Counted from the first letter of the stretch, positions 26,357 through 36,280 are shown. The stretch is 51,475 nt of DNA from Candidatus Zipacnadia bacterium (GCA_029820295.1 JALGVA010000001.1:1-51475); one strand, 5' to 3'. Notes: a model not told the origin generated them from the sequence alone. Numbers and translations: made by a program.

Positions 26357-28234
26357 TCAGTCTCCTGCGGTCGGCGCCTCCCAGACCAGCAGCGACGTGT
26401 CCGCCGAGCCGGTGACGATCATGCGGCCGTCGGGCGAGACGGCGAGCGCCGTCGCCGCGCCCGCGTGCCCCTGCACCTGCCCGATCAGTCGGGCCTGCGC
26501 CAGGTCCCAGGACTTCGCGCCGGTCGAGAAGGCGCAGTGCACGGTGTTCCCGTCAGGCGCCATCGACAGGGCGCAGGAGGAGCCGTTATCCATCGCGACC
26601 GGCTCGCCGCGCGCCTCCAGCTCCCAGCGCATGAGCCTGCCGTCGCGGCCGACCGAGACCGCCCGGCGACCGTCACCCGCGAAGGCCACCGCCTCCACCC
26701 AGCCCCGGTGCGCTCCCAGGGTGTCGATGGGCCGCGCCTCCGCCAGGTCCCACAGGCGCACCGTGCCATCACGGCCGCCGCTCAGCACCAGCCGGTCATC
26801 GGCCGAGACCGCGACCGACAGCACACCCGCGAGGTGCCCTTCGAGCGTCAGCGGAGGCTCGTCGCTATCGCGCCGCCAGATGCGCACCGAGCCGTCGTCG
26901 GCGCTGCTGACCAGCCGCAGGCCATCGTGCGTGTATGCGACGGAGCGCACGAAGCCGCGGTGCCCCCTGTACTCATGCAGCAGCTCGCCGCTCGCGATCG
27001 CGAACTCGCGGATCACGCCATCCTTGCAGCCGGCGGCCACGGTGGCCCCGTCGGGGGACACGGCCAGCGCGTACGCGCCGAGCCGGGCTCCCTCGATGAC
27101 CAACAGGCACTCGCCGCTCACGGGGTCCCACACGCGCAGCGTCGCGTCCTCGGAGCCGCTGATCACGCGGTCGCCGCCCGGCGTGAAGGCCACCGCCCGC
27201 ACCGGCCCGCCGTGACGCGCCCAGTTCAGCCGTGGCCGACCGGTGTCCATATCGCTCTCGACCAGCAGGCCTCCGCCGAAGGTGAGCACGTACCGCTCGT
27301 CTGGCGAGACCGCCACCGCCGAGATCCAGCCGCTGTGCGCCATCCAGCCCAGCACCTCCTGGCCGGTGGCGCGGTTGAAGCGATGGATCGAGCCGGTGCG
27401 CAGCCCCAGTACCGCCTCGTTGCGCGTCGGTGCGAAGTCGTGCGCGAAACAGCGGCCGGCCTCGCCGGGAACCGCGTCATAGCGGTGCAGGAGGGAGTAG
27501 TCCGTCAGGCTGTACTCCTCCGCGAAGGCCTCCGTGCCCACCAGCACGGTCGTGCGCTCAGGGCCGAGGCGGATCTGCTTGGCCTCGTAGTTGGTGGCCC
27601 ACGCCTGCAGCAGTTCCCCGGTGGCGAGGACGCGGTGCTCGAGCAGGTGGTCGTAGCCGCCGCCCATGATCACCGTGCTGCCGTCGGGGCCGTAGATGGC
27701 GCCGCAGCGCGTGGTGGCGAAGTCGGTCGCGCCCGCTGCGGTCCTGGCGCCGCTCGCCAGGTCGAACTCCATGTAGCCCATGGGCGAGCCGCCGGCCACG
27801 AGGAAGCGCGTGCCGTCCGGGCTGTAGCGCGCGCTGCGCAGGCCGCCCTGGCCGGTCTCCCAGCTCCGCAGCGTGGCCTGCTGCGCCGGGTCCCACTCGT
27901 AGACGGCGCCGCCGACATCCCCGAGCAGCAGCGCCTGTCCGTCGGCGCGCAGCTCGACGCTGGTCAGCGTGGTGGCGGCCACCTGCGTGCTCGATACCAC
28001 CGCGCCGGTCGCCAGGTCCCAGATGTCCACGCCGCCGCCCGACAGCACTACGCCCCTGCCATCGGGGAGATAGGTCAGGCCGCCGACGCTGCCGTAGCGC
28101 ATCTTGAGTGTGCCGAGGCGCTGGATGGCGCCCTGCGGCAGGGGATCGCCGAGGCTGTCGGTGGGCGTCTGGGTGTGCAGCGGCAGCCCCAGGCTCAGCA
28201 GGCCGGCCAGTCCGGTAAGCAGTCCCATGCGCAT
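26357..28234 (-). CDS. Exported WD40-repeat protein, probably two propellers
   Basis: A 625-residue protein with a signal peptide (MRMGLLTGLAGLLSLGLPLHTQ). Around a dozen WD40-type repeats follow to the C-terminus, for example GGPVRAVAFTPGGDRVISGSEDATLRVWD, GHLAGVLSVAVSADDRLVLSGGRDGTVRLWD and LAVSPDGRMIVTGSADTSLLVWE-like units. The count fits two seven-bladed propellers. Secreted WD40 proteins are usually binding or scaffold modules; no enzyme motif is seen. GAGGAGAGG just before ATG 28234 decides the start. The gene begins 28 bases after the end of the beta-helix gene, so the two are probably one transcript. Its relation to the glycan genes downstream is unclear. Confidence 0.87.
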   Translation of the reverse strand: MRMGLLTGLAGLLSLGLPLHTQTPTDSLGDPLPQGAIQRLGTLKMRYGSVGGLTYLPDGRGVVLSGGGVDIWDLATGAVVSSTQVAATTLTSVELRADGQALLLGDVGGAVYEWDPAQQATLRSWETGQGGLRSARYSPDGTRFLVAGGSPMGYMEFDLASGARTAAGATDFATTRCGAIYGPDGSTVIMGGGYDHLLEHRVLATGELLQAWATNYEAKQIRLGPERTTVLVGTEAFAEEYSLTDYSLLHRYDAVPGEAGRCFAHDFAPTRNEAVLGLRTGSIHRFNRATGQEVLGWMAHSGWISAVAVSPDERYVLTFGGGLLVESDMDTGRPRLNWARHGGPVRAVAFTPGGDRVISGSEDATLRVWDPVSGECLLVIEGARLGAYALAVSPDGATVAAGCKDGVIREFAIASGELLHEYRGHRGFVRSVAYTHDGLRLVSSADDGSVRIWRRDSDEPPLTLEGHLAGVLSVAVSADDRLVLSGGRDGTVRLWDLAEARPIDTLGAHRGWVEAVAFAGDGRRAVSVGRDGRLMRWELEARGEPVAMDNGSSCALSMAPDGNTVHCAFSTGAKSWDLAQARLIGQVQGHAGAATALAVSPDGRMIVTGSADTSLLVWEAPTAGD

Positions 28235-28262
28235 GATCCTCTCCTCGCGCAGATGCCGTCGT

Positions 28263-29279
28263 TCACGGCAGCGCGATCTCCTCCTCCTGCAGCCTTCGGT
28301 CCTCCCCGTACACGTTGCGGAAGGTGCGCGTGTTGCCGCTGGAGACCACCGACTCAGCAGGCGTGCCACGGACGAACCAGTTGTTGTGGATCAGCGCGTG
28401 CTGGGAGGGGACGCCGCGGATGACCACCGCCCGGGCCTCGCCCAGGAAGGTGTTGTGGTGCACGTGCATCCAGTCGCCCGCGATGTCGGTGTTGTCGCCG
28501 CGGTCGCGTCCGCCGTGCATGTCGAAGGAGTGGCCGATCTCGTTCGGGCCCACCAGGTTCCAGGCCGCCTCGTAGCCCGCGCCGGGCGTCCCGCTGGAGG
28601 CGATGGCGTGGCGGCAGTAGTCGAAGCGGTTGGCGGTAACCTGCAGGTCGCTGGCGTTGGTGGCGACGGGATAGCCGTAGCCCGAGCGCTGGATATGATG
28701 CAGGAAGTTGTGGTGGATGCGCACGCCCAGGGCGCTGCTGCCGACGCTGATGCCCGACACATTGAAGGCGGAGATCTCGCAGTTGTCGATCTCGGCCCCG
28801 TAGTGGCCGACGCTGAGGAAGCTCGAGTGGTCGGCGACCCGCTCGGTCCCGCCGAAGGCGCCCTCGAAGCGCAGGCCGGTGAGGTGGATCTCATCACCGC
28901 CGCTGGCCATCAGCGTGTGGCTCTCGCGCAAGGTGGTGAAGATGCGCGCACCCGGCGAGCCGTCCAGGCCGCGCGTGCCCGCCAGCGTCACACCGGCCGG
29001 GATCACCACGTTCCGGTCACCGGTCAGGTCGATCTCGACGCCGTCGGGAAGGAAGATGATCTGGCCGGGCTGCGCCTGCTCCAGCGCCGCGAACAGCTCA
29101 TCCCTCGTGGTGACGGTGAAGTCGCCGGAGGTGAGGATGGGCCGGTAGCCCTCGCCGCCGCCGATGGGATTGCCGGTGGGGTTGGCCTCGCAGCCGAAGG
29201 TCTCCTCGCCCTCCTGCGCCTGGTTTGGTGCGCCCAGAGCCCACAGCCCGAGGACTATCCCGAGTACGGTCACGCGCAT
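28263..29279 (-). CDS. Exported right-handed beta-helix (pectate-lyase-like) protein
   Basis: A 338-residue protein with a signal peptide (MRVTVLGIVLGLWALGAPNQA). From residue 60 onward it has the periodic pattern of a right-handed parallel beta-helix: GQIIFLPDGVEIDL, VIPAGVTLAGTRG, IHLTGLRFEG, AEIDNCEISAFNVSGISVG, VRIHHNFLHHIQ, MHVHHNTFLG and ALIHNNWFVRG. Stacked Asn and His residues are typical of pectate lyases and related polysaccharide lyases or epimerases. No specific catalytic set can be assigned. GGAGGTG sits before ATG 29279, and longer in-frame starts do not give a signal peptide. It heads the leftward run of WD40, URO-D remnant, DUF4838 and heparinase-like genes. Confidence 0.85.
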   Translation of the reverse strand: MRVTVLGIVLGLWALGAPNQAQEGEETFGCEANPTGNPIGGGEGYRPILTSGDFTVTTRDELFAALEQAQPGQIIFLPDGVEIDLTGDRNVVIPAGVTLAGTRGLDGSPGARIFTTLRESHTLMASGGDEIHLTGLRFEGAFGGTERVADHSSFLSVGHYGAEIDNCEISAFNVSGISVGSSALGVRIHHNFLHHIQRSGYGYPVATNASDLQVTANRFDYCRHAIASSGTPGAGYEAAWNLVGPNEIGHSFDMHGGRDRGDNTDIAGDWMHVHHNTFLGEARAVVIRGVPSQHALIHNNWFVRGTPAESVVSSGNTRTFRNVYGEDRRLQEEEIALP

Positions 29280-29473
29280 GTGCACACCTCCGCACCTCCC
29301 CGGCCGCGGACGCGGCCGTCCGTCCGTGCTCCGCCGGGCGGCCATTTCCCTCCTGAACCCCCACGCCCCTGCAGTCGCGTGGACCCGCGCGCAGGTCCCG
29401 CGCGCCTGTGCGCGAATGTCATCCCGGAGAGCCGCCAGAGACGCAACCACGCACGAGGAGGCGCGGGAGCGCT

Positions 29474-30490
29474 ATGCTGGAGCGAGGAGACCTTGCATGG
29501 CGGCCGGCGGTGCTGCTGGGCGCGCTGCTGCTGGCCGGGGCGGCGGCCGCGCAGGAGCCGCCGGAGCCGACCGGCGCGGAGTGGGAGCTGCGCGCGCTCG
29601 GCGTGCCTGCCGGCGAGCGGCTGGAGGCGCTGCGCACGATCGCCGACCGGCGACCGGTGACCCTCGCCATCGTCGGACAGGGCGGCGTAAGCACCTCCCT
29701 GCTCGCGGCGGGCTCGGGCCGGGAGGTCGCCGTGGAGTACCGTAACGGCGCCACCGACCCCCAGGCCAACACCCACGACACGCAGGCGGCGCGCGTCATC
29801 CTTGATCTGACCTCACGCCTGGGCGTGCAGGTCAGGCTGCTCGTCTACCACCCCGGCGCGCCCTTCAGCGAGGTGGCCGACGCCATGGCCAGCGCCGGCG
29901 CCGAGGCCGACCTGGTCGCCTTCTTCCAGTCGTTCTGGGGGAGCGAGGCGAGCCTCATCGCCGACGCCATCGGCGCGGCGAGTCGCTGCCTGTTCATCTC
30001 GCCCTACGTCGAGTACGGCGGCTACCCGACGAGCACCTGTGTGCAGGCCCACTCCGCGAAGCCCTGGGCCGAGGGGTGCGCGCACTTCGTCACCGCCGCG
30101 CCCGTCGCCTTCCGGGCCCCGGGCCGGCTTCTGCAGCCGGCCGCCGCCGAGGAGGACACCGAGGTGATCAACTTCCTGGCGCCGTCGTACTACGCCAGCG
30201 GCGCCGGAGGGACATGCCCCGCCGGCGAGGTCACAACGGCGGTCGCCGCCTACGTGCTCGCTGCGAGCGCCACCAGGCCCACGCCCGAGGAGATCATCGC
30301 CCTGATGCGCGAGACGGTCATCGCCGACGAGACAACACTCGCCGGACGTCTCGCGTGGGATGCTCCCGCGGTCGCTGCGCTGCTCGCGCAGATAGCGGCC
30401 CTTGCGACCCCGGAAGATGGGCCCCGGAAGCTCGACGCCGCCGGCGTGCTCGACCTGTGGGCGATCTACCAGCGCCTGAGCGCGCACTGA
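29474..30490 (+). CDS. Exported subtilisin-like-fold protein with altered catalytic triad
   Basis: A 338-residue protein with a signal peptide (VLLGALLLAGAAAAQ). I do not recognise a named family, but the order of elements follows the peptidase S8 fold. VTLAIVGQGGV stands where the Asp motif normally is, with no Asp. NTHDTQAARVI stands at the His motif (HGT-x-VA), with His kept. SRCLFISPYVEYGG stands at the Asn oxyanion strand, with Asn missing. SGAGGTCPAGEVTTAVAAYVLAA resembles the GTS-x-A Ser motif with Cys replacing Ser, followed by the typical TPEEIIALMRETV helix. It may be an inactive relative or a Cys variant. Start ATG 29474 has GGGAG nearby and GAGGAG further up. It is divergent from the beta-helix gene and 100 bases before the next gene. 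Confidence 0.6.
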   Translation: MLERGDLAWRPAVLLGALLLAGAAAAQEPPEPTGAEWELRALGVPAGERLEALRTIADRRPVTLAIVGQGGVSTSLLAAGSGREVAVEYRNGATDPQANTHDTQAARVILDLTSRLGVQVRLLVYHPGAPFSEVADAMASAGAEADLVAFFQSFWGSEASLIADAIGAASRCLFISPYVEYGGYPTSTCVQAHSAKPWAEGCAHFVTAAPVAFRAPGRLLQPAAAEEDTEVINFLAPSYYASGAGGTCPAGEVTTAVAAYVLAASATRPTPEEIIALMRETVIADETTLAGRLAWDAPAVAALLAQIAALATPEDGPRKLDAAGVLDLWAIYQRLSAH

Positions 30491-30590
30491 CGCGTTCTGC
30501 CGGGGGGACGCCCCTGCGCGTGCGGCGATGCCCGAGCGCTACAGGAATCGCCCGCGGCGCGCGCGAACATATCGGAAGCGAGGTGAGGCC

Positions 30591-31421
30591 ATGCGTGGCC
30601 TGCTGGTCGTGGCGGTCTGTGTTGTGTGTGCGGCGGCGGTCGCTGAGCCGGTGCGCGTGCTGGAGGACGGCGGCGGCTTTGCCGTCGTGGGCACCGACGA
30701 GTTCTCGGTGCGCGTCGAAAGCTCGGGCGCGATCGGCCAGGTGATGGTCGGCGAGACCGAGTGGAGCTGGCTGATCCGCCTCTACACCTCGCCCATCAGT
30801 TTCGAGACGGGCGAGACCATCCGCGCGGTGCAGGGCGAGGGCGCGCGCGGGCTGGGGCCGGTGCCCGAGAGCATCCACCCGGAGCTGCGCGGCGAGGCCT
30901 GCTCCATCGTCATCGAGCGCGAGGCCGCGCGCGAGGAGATCCTGGGCGGCGCCCCCATGTACCACCTCACCCAGACCGTGACCGTGCACCCTACCGGCCG
31001 CATCGGCCTGCGCTACGAGTTCGAGTGGCTGCGCTTCCTGCAGATGCGCGGCGCGCAGGTCATCATCGCCCTGCGCGCCGCCCCCCTGGACGGCCGCCAG
31101 TGGTGGGCCGACTTCACCTCGCACGTGCTGCACGGAACCATCAGCGCCGAGCCGGACGCGAAGTCGCTCGACGAGGTCAGGGGCGCGCTGCGCAGCTTCA
31201 CCGTAGACTGCGGCGCCGCCGACCTGAGCCTGTGGATCGCCGAGAGCGGCCGTGTCACCGCCCGGCGGTGGAACCCGCAGGACTACGCGTTCTTCGTGTA
31301 CGTGCCGCATACCGGCTACGGGACGGAGGTCTACCCGGGCGTGCACTCGGTGGTGGACCTCGACCTTGTGCTGCCGATCCCTGAGATGCGCAGCATCTCC
31401 AGGAGGACTGAGCCGAGATGA
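30591..31421 (+). CDS. Exported protein of unknown function, coupled to the GH42-like gene
   Basis: A 276-residue protein with a signal peptide (MRGLLVVAVCVVCAAAVA). The mature part is rich in beta strands, with FAVVGTDEFSVRVESSGAIGQVMVGETEW near the N-terminus and MYHLTQTVTVHPTGRIGLRYEFEWL in the middle; this recalls the galactose-mutarotase-like beta-sandwich that also opens the next protein (NEFLRVRVRPTMGGRI). I do not recognise a named family. GAGGTGAGG precedes ATG 30591; earlier in-frame starts lack a signal peptide. Its stop overlaps the next start as ATGA, so the two proteins are probably made in fixed ratio and may act together on a glycan. Confidence 0.75.
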   Translation: MRGLLVVAVCVVCAAAVAEPVRVLEDGGGFAVVGTDEFSVRVESSGAIGQVMVGETEWSWLIRLYTSPISFETGETIRAVQGEGARGLGPVPESIHPELRGEACSIVIEREAAREEILGGAPMYHLTQTVTVHPTGRIGLRYEFEWLRFLQMRGAQVIIALRAAPLDGRQWWADFTSHVLHGTISAEPDAKSLDEVRGALRSFTVDCGAADLSLWIAESGRVTARRWNPQDYAFFVYVPHTGYGTEVYPGVHSVVDLDLVLPIPEMRSISRRTEPR

Positions 31422-34400
31422 AGCGCGCACTGCCCGTCGCCCTGCTGCTGATCGCCACCTGCCTGCCCGCGCTCGCGCAGTGTACGGTCGAGGAGACGAC
31501 CGTGATGGGCGAGCCCGCGATCGTGGTCGAGAACGAGTTCCTGCGCGTGCGAGTGCGGCCCACCATGGGCGGGCGCATTGACGAGTTCTACTACAAGCCT
31601 GCCGAGCGCCATCTCACCTCGCGCGAGGCCGGCGCCGTGCTGGTCGATCGCATCTGGAACTACGCGAATGCCGACGTCTATCGGCAGTGGATGGAGGCCG
31701 CGTACTCGGCGGTCATCGACGGTTCGCCCGAGCGCGTCGCGATCACGCTGACCGGTCCGGGGTTCATCGGGCCGGGCCGGTTCATGAGCTTCGAGAAGAC
31801 CTTCAGCATCGAGGCGGGGTCGAGCGCGATCCGCGCCGACTACCGCTTCTCGGTGGCGCAGGACGCCATGCGGGCGATGCGCGTGGGGCTGTGGTGGCAC
31901 AACCGCCTGGGCGTGCCGCAGGAGGCCAACACCTACTACATCCCGACGACGCAGGGCGTGCAGAGCGCGAGCTACGGCGCGGGCGGCGGCGGGGAGTACT
32001 GGTGGTACGACCCGGCCCGCGGCTGGGGTGCGGTGGTCGGGGAGTCGGGCGCGGGAGTCGCGGCGGTGACCGACCCGGGGCCGCTCATGCTGATCTACAA
32101 CTGGATGGGCGGCGACGTCGCCAGCCTCGAGTGGGCCTTCCGCAGCAGTGAGATCGCCAACGGCTCGTCGGTTGAGACCACGACGTGGCTGCTGCCCTTC
32201 GGCCGGATGGGCCGGGTCGCGGGGGCGAGCGCGCAGGTCGTGGTCGGCCTGGGCGACGCCCCGGAGCGCATGGACGCGCCCGGCACGCTGCCGCTGAGCG
32301 TGCAGCTTGCGGCGCCTGAGGCGCGTTCGGTGCAGGCGCGGCTGACTGCGCGGCGCCTGCCCGACGGTGAAGCGGCCGAGGTCGGGACCTGGAGCGCGGA
32401 CCTCACTCCCGGCGTCACCGCCACGCATGAGCTGTCGGTGGAACTGGCGCAGACGGGCACCTGGGAACTGGCGGGTGAGGTCACCGGCAACGGCGAGCGA
32501 CTGGCGGACTTCTTCCACACGGTGGTGGTTGGTGAGGCGAGCGGTCAGGTGGCCATCGAGCCGGATGTCGAGCGCGTCGGCCGGGTGGGCGAGCGCTTCG
32601 AGGACAAGATCGCGGCGCGCGGCACGGGCCCCGAGGACCGGCACCCGTCGGAGGAGGTGGTGACGCCGCACATCGCGTGGGCGCGGCCGCTGGCAGGCGG
32701 GCCGGTGCGCGCGCTGATCATCAACGACCTGCTGGTCGGGCGCGAGACGGTGGAGCTGGCGCAGCGGCTGGCGATGGACTACGACGCGCCCACCATCAGC
32801 ACCGGCTACGCCATCGGCGGCGCCACCACGGGCATGTTCGGCCAGGGCCTCGATGTCGAGTGGGCGCTGGACAACGTGCGCAGGCTGCTGGCGGACAATG
32901 ACTACGACGTGATCCTCATCGGCGGTATGACCTCGGAGCTGTATCCGGACGACGTGATCGCCGCGATCCTCGACCAGGTGCGCGGCGGCGCCGGGCTGGT
33001 GTGGGCCAACCCGAACCGCTGCAGCGAGGAGCTGTGGGCGGCGCTGCCGCTGGGCGAGATGGAGAGCCTCTCGCGCCCCACCGCCTCCTGGCAGGCGGTG
33101 GCCGAGCACTACCTGACCGCGGGCATCCCGTGGGATGCGCTGCCGCCGACCCAGGTCTCGCGCTACACCGACGCGGGTGAGGTGCTGGCGCGCGCGGAGC
33201 AGTACCCGCTCGTCGCGGTGGGCGAGCATGGCGCCGGGCGCGTGGTGGCGCTGGGCTATAACACCTCGTGGCAGGGCCCGGGCAGCTACTCCAACGGCCT
33301 GACACCGTGGATCCAGTTCGCGCCGACGCGCTTCGCCTACTGGGAGTACTACCACAGCCTGCTGGCCAAGTCGATGCTGTGGGCGGCCGGGCGCGAGCCC
33401 GACCCGCGCATCGTCGCCCTGTCCGTCGAGGGCGAGGCGCCCACGCTGCGTCTCAGCACCGCCAACGGCACGGGCGCGGCGACGCTCAGCGCCTGGGTAC
33501 GCGTGGTCAATGAATTCGGCGGCGTCGAGCAGACCATCCACCGCGACCTGGAGATCGCGGCGGGTCCGGGCGAGCAGACGGTGGCGCTGCCGGCGGATCT
33601 GCCCGGCGGCCTGCACCTGGTGGACGTGATCCTGCGCGATGCCGAAGGCGCGACCGTGGACTGGGGCAGCACCTCGTTCCGCATCACGCCGACGGTGGAG
33701 ATCACCGCGCTCCAGGCCGAGGACCGCATCTACCGCGAGGGCGAGCCCGTCGAGGCGCAGGTAACGCTCACGCCCGTCGAGCCCGCGCCGGCGGAGGTCG
33801 AGCTGCTGGCGAGCCTGCGCGACGCGCACGGGCGGCTGATCGCGCGCGCCGGCCAGGCGACCGAGCCGGCGGGCGATGCTACGCTCACGCTGGCCATGCC
33901 CGAGCCGCTGGCGACCACCGCGACCTTGCGCGTCGAGGTGCGCGACGGCGAGCGTCTGCTCGATACTGCGGAGCAGACGCTGCTGACCATGCCGCCGGCG
34001 TGGGATGAGCGCACGTGGGAGCCGTGGCTGGCGGCCATGTGGAGCAACCCGGCGGGGGCGTACTCGCGCGAGTACCTGGCGAAGTGGGCCTCCGAGCGGG
34101 TGCGCCGGCTGGGCATCGAGGCAGTGACCACCGGCTCGAACTGGCTGCACGACGGCGAGCAGCGCAACAACTTCATGCACGGCTTCCGGCTGCTGCCGCT
34201 GGGGATCATCGGCGATGTGCTGCACACCGACCGCGTGCGCGATGAGAGCCGCATGCGCTTCAGCGAGGCGCGCGAGCTGTACACGCAGACGGGCGACAAG
34301 CAGTACCTGCAGCGGCCGTACACGCTGCAGGCGGACGATACGCATCAGTTGGTTGCGGAGCGGGTGGAGCGAGTCACGGAGGCCACGGCGCGCTACCGAC

Positions 34401-36280
34401 CGGTGGGCTACTCGTGCGGCGACGAGCTGTCCGTGACCCACTACGTGACGCCCTTCGACTACGACTTCGGCCCGGTGGCGCTGGAGCACTTCCGGGCGTG
34501 GCTGCAGACCCGGTACGACACGCTCGCGGCGCTCAACGACGAGTGGGACACCGACTTCGCGACCTGGGACGACATCATGCCCATGACCGCCGAGGAGGTG
34601 CGCGGGCGCGGGAACTTCGCTCCGTGGGCCGACCACCGCAGCTTCATGGAGTTCAGCCTCGCCGAGTTCTTCGACTTCACCGACAACGAGCTGGAGGCGC
34701 ACGACCCGGGGGCGCGCATCGGCGTATCGGGCACGCAGGCCGCCGAGGCCTACGGGGGCTACGACTGGTGGCGGCTGACCGACGCGCTGGACTTCGCGCA
34801 GACCTACGACCACAAGAACACCGGCGAGATGCACCGCTCGTTCCACGACTTCCTGACCGCGCCCTGGTGGGGCTACGCGGGCACCGACCCGAGGCTGTCG
34901 CGGACGCTGTGGCGGCGACTGCTGAATGGCAACGATGGCGGCAGCTTCTACACCTACAACTACGTCTTCTGGCCCGACTACACCTGGACGCAAAGCACCT
35001 CCGACGCCATCCCGCACCTCGACGACATCCAGGGCGGGCTGGCGCGCCTGCTGCACGCCTGCGCCGAGCGCGAGACCGACGTGTGGGTGCACTACTCGCA
35101 GGCGAGCATTCACGGCGCGTGGATCACCGGCGGGCAGACGCTGATGAGCGACAATCGCGGGGGCTGGGTGCAGGCCATCGAGGACCTGGGGATGCAGGTC
35201 AGCTTCCTGGCCTACGCTCAGCTCGAGGACGGGCGGCTGACGGAGATGATGCCGCCGGTCTTCCTGCTGCCCTACTCAGTGGCGCTCTCCGACGCGGAGG
35301 TCGCGGAGATCGAGCGCTACGTGCGCGCGGGCGGGACGGTCATCGCCGACGCCCGCATCGGCCTGATGGACGAGCACTGCCGTACGCGCGCCACGGGGGC
35401 GCTGGACGAGCTGTTCGGCGTGCGTCGGCAGGAGGTCGATCCGGGCGCGGCGCGGCCGGAGGGCGTGGCGAGCTTCTCCCGCGCGCTCGATGACTGCGAC
35501 CCGACGGGCGTGAGCTTCGAGGGCTTCGGCGGCGAGGAGCTGACCCTCGACGGCGGGCAGGCGCTGGGCGAGATGGCCGGGCGGCCGGCGCTGATCGTCA
35601 ACCAGGTCGGGCAGGGCCGCGCGGCGCTGCTCAACCTGTTCGTGGACAGCTACAACCGGCGGCGCGGTCTGGGCGTGGGCGAGCCGATGCGCACGCTGGT
35701 GAGCGAGGTGCTCGAACTCGCGGGAGTGCGCGCGCCGATCGGTGTGCAGCTCACCGGCGAGCACTACGCATACACCGCCCGCTACCGCGACGGCGGCTCG
35801 CGCTTCGTGGGCGTGGTGCGGGACACCTCCGAGGGCCGCGCGGAGGCGACGCTGACGCTGCCCGAGCCGATGCAGGTCTACGATTCGCGCGAGGGGCGCG
35901 ACCTCGGCCACAGAGACAGCCTGACGCTGTCCATGGGGCCGGGCGAGTGCCGGATGCTGGCGCTGCTGCCCTACGAGGTCGAAGCCGTCAACGTACGGCC
36001 GCGCGAGGCGACCGTCCAGCAGGGCCGGCCGGTGGAGTACCTCGTCGGGGTGGAGGCGGGTGCGGATGCGGAGCCGGGCCTGCACGTCTACCGCATCGAG
36101 GTGACCGACCCGTCGGGCGAGGACTGCGCGTGGTACGGGACGCAGCTCACGGCCGCGCGCGGGGTCGTGTCCGGGCAGTTCACGCTCGCGCTCGATGACG
36201 AGCCGGGCGAGTGGACGATCCGCGCGACCGACGTGGCGACGGGCGTGAGCGGCGAGGGTACGGTCACCGTCACCCCGTGA
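31418..36280 (+). CDS. Giant exported multidomain GH42-like beta-galactosidase family protein
   Basis: A 1,620-residue protein with a signal peptide (LPVALLLIATCLPALAQ). Residues about 25-300 form a mutarotase-like beta-sandwich (VVENEFLRVRVRPTMGG). Around 430-620 is a ThuA/glutamine-amidotransferase-like module (YDVILIGGMTSELYPDDVI, then GAGRVVALGYN). Ig-like strands run to about 855. A TIM barrel of about 860-1200 carries the GH42 hallmarks: YSCGDELSVTHYVTP near 997, with acid residues in the place of the acid/base pair, and FRAWLQTRYDTLAALNDEWDT near 1025. A second GATase-like region follows at about 1215-1420, as in GH42 trimerisation domains, then C-terminal Ig-like domains. It should cut beta-linked glycans outside the cytoplasm. 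GH42 proteins are usually 650-900 residues, so this one is very long. Confidence 0.85.
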   Translation: MKRALPVALLLIATCLPALAQCTVEETTVMGEPAIVVENEFLRVRVRPTMGGRIDEFYYKPAERHLTSREAGAVLVDRIWNYANADVYRQWMEAAYSAVIDGSPERVAITLTGPGFIGPGRFMSFEKTFSIEAGSSAIRADYRFSVAQDAMRAMRVGLWWHNRLGVPQEANTYYIPTTQGVQSASYGAGGGGEYWWYDPARGWGAVVGESGAGVAAVTDPGPLMLIYNWMGGDVASLEWAFRSSEIANGSSVETTTWLLPFGRMGRVAGASAQVVVGLGDAPERMDAPGTLPLSVQLAAPEARSVQARLTARRLPDGEAAEVGTWSADLTPGVTATHELSVELAQTGTWELAGEVTGNGERLADFFHTVVVGEASGQVAIEPDVERVGRVGERFEDKIAARGTGPEDRHPSEEVVTPHIAWARPLAGGPVRALIINDLLVGRETVELAQRLAMDYDAPTISTGYAIGGATTGMFGQGLDVEWALDNVRRLLADNDYDVILIGGMTSELYPDDVIAAILDQVRGGAGLVWANPNRCSEELWAALPLGEMESLSRPTASWQAVAEHYLTAGIPWDALPPTQVSRYTDAGEVLARAEQYPLVAVGEHGAGRVVALGYNTSWQGPGSYSNGLTPWIQFAPTRFAYWEYYHSLLAKSMLWAAGREPDPRIVALSVEGEAPTLRLSTANGTGAATLSAWVRVVNEFGGVEQTIHRDLEIAAGPGEQTVALPADLPGGLHLVDVILRDAEGATVDWGSTSFRITPTVEITALQAEDRIYREGEPVEAQVTLTPVEPAPAEVELLASLRDAHGRLIARAGQATEPAGDATLTLAMPEPLATTATLRVEVRDGERLLDTAEQTLLTMPPAWDERTWEPWLAAMWSNPAGAYSREYLAKWASERVRRLGIEAVTTGSNWLHDGEQRNNFMHGFRLLPLGIIGDVLHTDRVRDESRMRFSEARELYTQTGDKQYLQRPYTLQADDTHQLVAERVERVTEATARYRPVGYSCGDELSVTHYVTPFDYDFGPVALEHFRAWLQTRYDTLAALNDEWDTDFATWDDIMPMTAEEVRGRGNFAPWADHRSFMEFSLAEFFDFTDNELEAHDPGARIGVSGTQAAEAYGGYDWWRLTDALDFAQTYDHKNTGEMHRSFHDFLTAPWWGYAGTDPRLSRTLWRRLLNGNDGGSFYTYNYVFWPDYTWTQSTSDAIPHLDDIQGGLARLLHACAERETDVWVHYSQASIHGAWITGGQTLMSDNRGGWVQAIEDLGMQVSFLAYAQLEDGRLTEMMPPVFLLPYSVALSDAEVAEIERYVRAGGTVIADARIGLMDEHCRTRATGALDELFGVRRQEVDPGAARPEGVASFSRALDDCDPTGVSFEGFGGEELTLDGGQALGEMAGRPALIVNQVGQGRAALLNLFVDSYNRRRGLGVGEPMRTLVSEVLELAGVRAPIGVQLTGEHYAYTARYRDGGSRFVGVVRDTSEGRAEATLTLPEPMQVYDSREGRDLGHRDSLTLSMGPGECRMLALLPYEVEAVNVRPREATVQQGRPVEYLVGVEAGADAEPGLHVYRIEVTDPSGEDCAWYGTQLTAARGVVSGQFTLALDDEPGEWTIRATDVATGVSGEGTVTVTP

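Noticed and set aside
31331-35113. 1,260-codon minus-strand frame opposite the GH42-like gene
   Set aside because: Its size is striking, but it is an exact shadow of a well supported gene and has low-complexity Arg/Val/His/Gly sequence.
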